From Bradyrhizobium elkanii USDA 76 (GTDB lineage: Bacteria > Pseudomonadota > Alphaproteobacteria > Rhizobiales > Xanthobacteraceae), in contig NZ_CP066356.1 of NCBI RefSeq assembly GCF_023278185.1, positions 558,001 to 622,000 of the forward strand: a stretch of DNA of 64,000 nt. The letters run 5' to 3'. The notes under the pieces were generated by a model. It was given only the letters and a program-made list of their open reading frames with translations, searched no databases and had not been told where the DNA came from. Position numbers and translations under genes: made by a program. Below are positions 61,180 to 64,000 of the stretch, in pieces (position 1 is the first letter of the stretch; every line of letters begins with the position of its first letter).

Positions 61180-61527
61180 CTGACACCCCCTGTCCGCTCA
61201 TCGGCGGGTGGATACTGCACCGCGCACGCGACCGGATCGTTTCATGCCCGCCAGCATGGCGAACGATCCCTTCGAATCGACTTAAGATGTGGGGAATCAG
61301 GGGAAGAGGCTAAAGGGCGCCTGCTTGGGGTCCCGAAAACTTTACCGGTTTGTGAAAGGAAGCGGCGAACCTTTTTCCACTGCTTTGCAACTCATCCTTG
61401 CCTTCTGGTTAACCCGGCCGGTCCGCGCACGGACTGCTGTGATTTGTAAGCTAAGTCACAGCTCTGGCCGGGAAATTGGGGTCAAATGCCCGCTCTGGGC
61501 TATGGGGAAATAGAGGCAAGTACAGAA
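61180..61527. other. Divergent intergenic region upstream of protease and adhesin
   Basis: About 350 bp with a lower GC content than most of the window. It contains an inverted repeat CTGTGA-n13-TCACAG (61437-61461). Promoters of the leftward protease and the rightward small gene/adhesin probably lie here. No protein-like frame is seen. Confidence 0.45.
61437..61461. promoter_or_regulatory. Inverted repeat CTGTGA/TCACAG
   Basis: CTGTGA and TCACAG are exact complements separated by 13 bases. The half-sites look like CRP/FNR-type TGTGA but the spacing is too wide for a standard CRP site; a hairpin or another dimeric regulator is possible. Confidence 0.3.
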
Positions 61528-61767
61528 ATGCCAATCAATACCACGAATACGTGGCTCAGTACGTATCTTGGCTTAAATCCCACCTTATGGTACCGTCAAG
61601 CGAATCCGAACTACACGGCTCTTCACAGCGTGAGCCAGGTCACATCCAGTCAAACCGCACTAGAGGACCACCTTGCGCAAGCACAGAGTGGTTTCGCCAA
61701 GCTTTATCCGATGATATGCAGGCATAATCATTCGGATATTTTAACAATACTAACTCTCGTGCGGTGA
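61528..61767 (+). CDS. Small hypothetical protein upstream of the adhesin
   Basis: A 79-residue frame from ATG 61528 (MPINTTNTWLSTYLGLNPTL...). It is rich in N, T and Q and unlike its GC-rich neighbours in base use. A GAGG lies 9 bases upstream. It ends 6 bp before the adhesin start, so the two would be co-transcribed. No domain is recognised. Confidence 0.45.
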   Translation: MPINTTNTWLSTYLGLNPTLWYRQANPNYTALHSVSQVTSSQTALEDHLAQAQSGFAKLYPMICRHNHSDILTILTLVR

Positions 61768-61773
61768 TCCGCA

Positions 61774-64000
61774 GTGAACTTTGTCGAGAAATTCGACGGC
61801 CTGTTGCCGAACACGGACGCTTATGCCCGTGGATACGTGCACGTCGACAGCGTTTCCACGCATGCTCCGCCCGGCGCGATCATCGTCGACGACGGGCAAT
61901 TGCTGTTCACCGGCGACTTCAAGCGGACGGGGCTCGATCTCGTCATCGCGAAGGACGATCGGGAACTCGTCCTGCACGACTACTTCAAGGGCGAAAAGCG
62001 CGCGCCGCTGGCGTCGCCTGACGGCGCGCATCTCACCGGCGATCTCGTCAGCGCACTCACCGGCTATACCCAATATGCCCAGGCCGGCGGCGCGGCGGAG
62101 CCGGCCAAGGTCATCGGCCATGTCACCAAGCTGACCGGGAACGCCACGGCCATCCGCAATGGCGTCGCCATCGTCCTGAACCAGGGCGACAACGTCAACA
62201 AGGGTGACGTTGTGCAATCCGGCGGGGACTCGACGCTCGGCATCACCTTCATCGACGGCACCGTGTTCGGTCTCGGACCGAACGCCAAGATGGTGTTGAA
62301 CGAAATGATCTACGACCCGAACGGGTCGAGCAATTCGTCGCTGATGAGTCTGGTCTCGGGCACGATCTCCTTCGTGGCCGGCGCGACCGCCAAGCACGGC
62401 GATATGAAGGTCGATACGCCGGTTGCGACCATGGGCATCCGCGGCACCGCGGTGCTGGTCGAGATCGATTTCGACGTGCAGGGCACCGGCGGCGTGCCGC
62501 CGGCCAAATTCCAGGTGCTGGTCGAGCCCGATGGCAGCACCGGCTCCTACATCCTGTTCGACAAGACGACGCTCAATCCGATCGCGACCATCGATCAGGC
62601 CGGCACCCAGACCATCGTCAACGGCCAGGGCAGCGTCAGCTTCGTTTCGTCGGCGCAACTGTCGACCGATGCGCAGAAGCTCATCTCCGACGTCTTCGCG
62701 CTGAAGTTCACCGACAACAACAATCCCAACACCAAGCTCACGACGAACTTCACGGACAGCGTCGTGCCGGTGTCGACCAGCTTCAAGCTCACCAGCAGCG
62801 ACAGTGGCGCGCCGATCGTCATTCTGCTGACCTTCGTCAACACGACCGGACCTCAGGCCGGCGGCGCTCCCAACAGCAGGCTCGATCACATCCCGGGGCC
62901 GCCGCAAGTCGTGACCCAGGACGCGGTGTTTACCGAGCGGCCGGGGCTGACCCAAAGCGGGCTGTTCGACACTGCGACGGGCCAGATCAAATGGCTGGAC
63001 CTCAATGTCGGTGACATACCGAGCGCGAAGGTCGACTATTCCGCGTTCAGCTATCGGGACGCCAACGGCAGCGACGTCACCTCATCGCTGACGGCTGCGC
63101 AGCTTGCGGCCATCAAGACCGTCGAGATCCCGTTGCTGCTCGAGCCCAATCCGAACAACAAGAATGCCGGTTCGGCAACCTGGACCTACAACCTTGCCGA
63201 CAGCGCGTTCGACTTCCTGGCTGCCGGGGAAACGCTGACGCTGACCTATGTCGCGCGCGTCGACAATAATTTCGCGCCGAACAACGAGACCACGTTCAAG
63301 ACCTTCACGATCACGATCACCGGCACCAACGACACGCCGGCGGTAACGTCCTCGACGCAGGCCGGTTCGATCACCGAACTCGCCGCAACGACGAATTCCG
63401 CCCAGCCCGATACGGCGCACGGCACGCTGACGTTTACCGATGCGGATCTGACCGACACGCATACGGTCACCATCACCGGCGTCACCGAGGCCGGCGTCAC
63501 CACCGGACTTGCCGGCCATGCCACCGTGCTGAGCTGGCTGTCGCTGGGTGCCCTGACTGATTCGACCGATGGCGTGACGGGATCGCGCTCCTGGACGTTC
63601 TCGGCTGCCGACAGGAGCTTCGACTATCTCGCCACCGGCGAGACGCTGACGCTGACCTACACGATCGAGATCGACGATCATCAGGGTGGCGTCGTCACGC
63701 TGCCGGTCACCATCACGATCGTCGGCACCGACGACAGGCCGGTGATCACCTCGCCGACCCAGGCGGCGGCCATCACTGAAGCCGAGGAGACGACCGGTTC
63801 GGTCGTGCCGGATACCGCATCCGGTACTGTGACCTTCGTCGATGTCGATCTCAGCGACACCCATAGGGTCACCGTGGCCGGCGTCACCGAAACGGGCGTG
63901 ACCACAGGGCTTCCCGATCAGGCGACGATACTGGGCTGGATGTCGCTCGGCACGCTGACGGATTCGACCGGCGGCGTAACCGGATCGCGCGCCTGGACAT
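61774..64000 (+). CDS. Giant adhesin with FecR domain and VCBS/cadherin-like repeats (3' end outside window)
   Basis: An open frame of 742 codons runs off the right edge. It starts at GTG 61774, the first start after a TGA at 61765. Residues ~110-235 are a FecR-like domain (VIGHVTKLTGNATAIRNG, LNQGDNVNKGDVVQSGGDST, TPVATMGIRGTAVLVEI). From ~510 on come ~110-residue VCBS-type units, each with GTLTFTDADLTDTHTV, TGSRSWTF, DYLATGETLTLTYT and ITIVGTDD. There is no Sec signal, so type I secretion is likely. The neighbouring LapG-like protease may process it. A GGAAEP stretch at ~106 just before the FecR domain contains a di-alanine of the kind LapG cuts. Confidence 0.88.
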   Translation, partial: MNFVEKFDGLLPNTDAYARGYVHVDSVSTHAPPGAIIVDDGQLLFTGDFKRTGLDLVIAKDDRELVLHDYFKGEKRAPLASPDGAHLTGDLVSALTGYTQYAQAGGAAEPAKVIGHVTKLTGNATAIRNGVAIVLNQGDNVNKGDVVQSGGDSTLGITFIDGTVFGLGPNAKMVLNEMIYDPNGSSNSSLMSLVSGTISFVAGATAKHGDMKVDTPVATMGIRGTAVLVEIDFDVQGTGGVPPAKFQVLVEPDGSTGSYILFDKTTLNPIATIDQAGTQTIVNGQGSVSFVSSAQLSTDAQKLISDVFALKFTDNNNPNTKLTTNFTDSVVPVSTSFKLTSSDSGAPIVILLTFVNTTGPQAGGAPNSRLDHIPGPPQVVTQDAVFTERPGLTQSGLFDTATGQIKWLDLNVGDIPSAKVDYSAFSYRDANGSDVTSSLTAAQLAAIKTVEIPLLLEPNPNNKNAGSATWTYNLADSAFDFLAAGETLTLTYVARVDNNFAPNNETTFKTFTITITGTNDTPAVTSSTQAGSITELAATTNSAQPDTAHGTLTFTDADLTDTHTVTITGVTEAGVTTGLAGHATVLSWLSLGALTDSTDGVTGSRSWTFSAADRSFDYLATGETLTLTYTIEIDDHQGGVVTLPVTITIVGTDDRPVITSPTQAAAITEAEETTGSVVPDTASGTVTFVDVDLSDTHRVTVAGVTETGVTTGLPDQATILGWMSLGTLTDSTGGVTGSRAWT

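Noticed and set aside
61750..62955. Leftward 401-codon frame opposite the adhesin
   Set aside because: The rightward frame has FecR and VCBS motifs; the leftward translation is repetitive Arg/His/Asp-rich shadow.

Overview
The window looks like chromosomal DNA of a Bradyrhizobium-type alphaproteobacterium (Nitrobacteraceae). The basis is very high GC with GC-ending codons, many solute-binding-protein transporters, small lineage-type secreted proteins, and a heavy load of short palindromic intergenic repeats. No tRNA, rRNA, CRISPR array, prophage or origin is apparent. This is inference from the sequence alone.

Layout. 1-311 is the 3' end of an RND efflux permease. 484-1850 is a complete 1,367-bp IS110-family element of the IS1111 type. 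It sits inside a 121-bp palindromic repeat, and its 3' non-coding end is a plausible bridge RNA. 2-11 kb holds an NADP-dependent reductase, a dicarboxylate/amino-acid symporter followed by an orphan amino-acid binding protein, small hypothetical genes, a receiver-only response regulator, an ATP-grasp ligase, ferredoxin-NADP reductase and a patatin phospholipase. 11-20 kb has a membrane-anchored FMN glutamate-synthase-like protein, an FAD monooxygenase, an Omp25/OprB fusion porin, and an Nramp-related transporter operon with a structured leader ORF. Beyond that operon lies a CsoR/RcnR-type repressor with two tandem operators.

20-30 kb has a creatininase divergent from an NMT1-type ABC uptake cluster whose tail adds a 2-hydroxyacid dehydrogenase and a two-domain Inh-like lipoprotein. 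It is followed by a YciI plus ECF sigma pair and by a zinc metallopeptidase/ATP-grasp pair. 30-39 kb has a cyclic-nucleotide-binding membrane protein, an L,D-transpeptidase, a dienelactone hydrolase, a ThDP enzyme with an SDR, an EamA exporter and small genes. 39.5-46.4 kb is a divergon. A GntR regulator, two NAD(P) dehydrogenases and a Bug-type binding protein run leftward. A CMD protein, a PcaB-like lyase and an M29 aminopeptidase run rightward. Two matching palindromic operator candidates lie between the arms.

46.6-53 kb has GNAT, amidohydrolase, MBL-fold and alpha/beta-hydrolase genes and an ABC-2 exporter pair. 53.3-60.3 kb is a branched-chain-type ABC operon (livHMGF plus binding protein) with an acyl-CoA synthetase inside it. 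The window ends with a LapG-like transglutaminase-fold protease divergent from a giant FecR/VCBS-repeat adhesin that runs off the right edge.

At least seven families of palindromic repeats fill the intergenic gaps. Some supply stop codons to flanking genes and two lie inside the liv operon.
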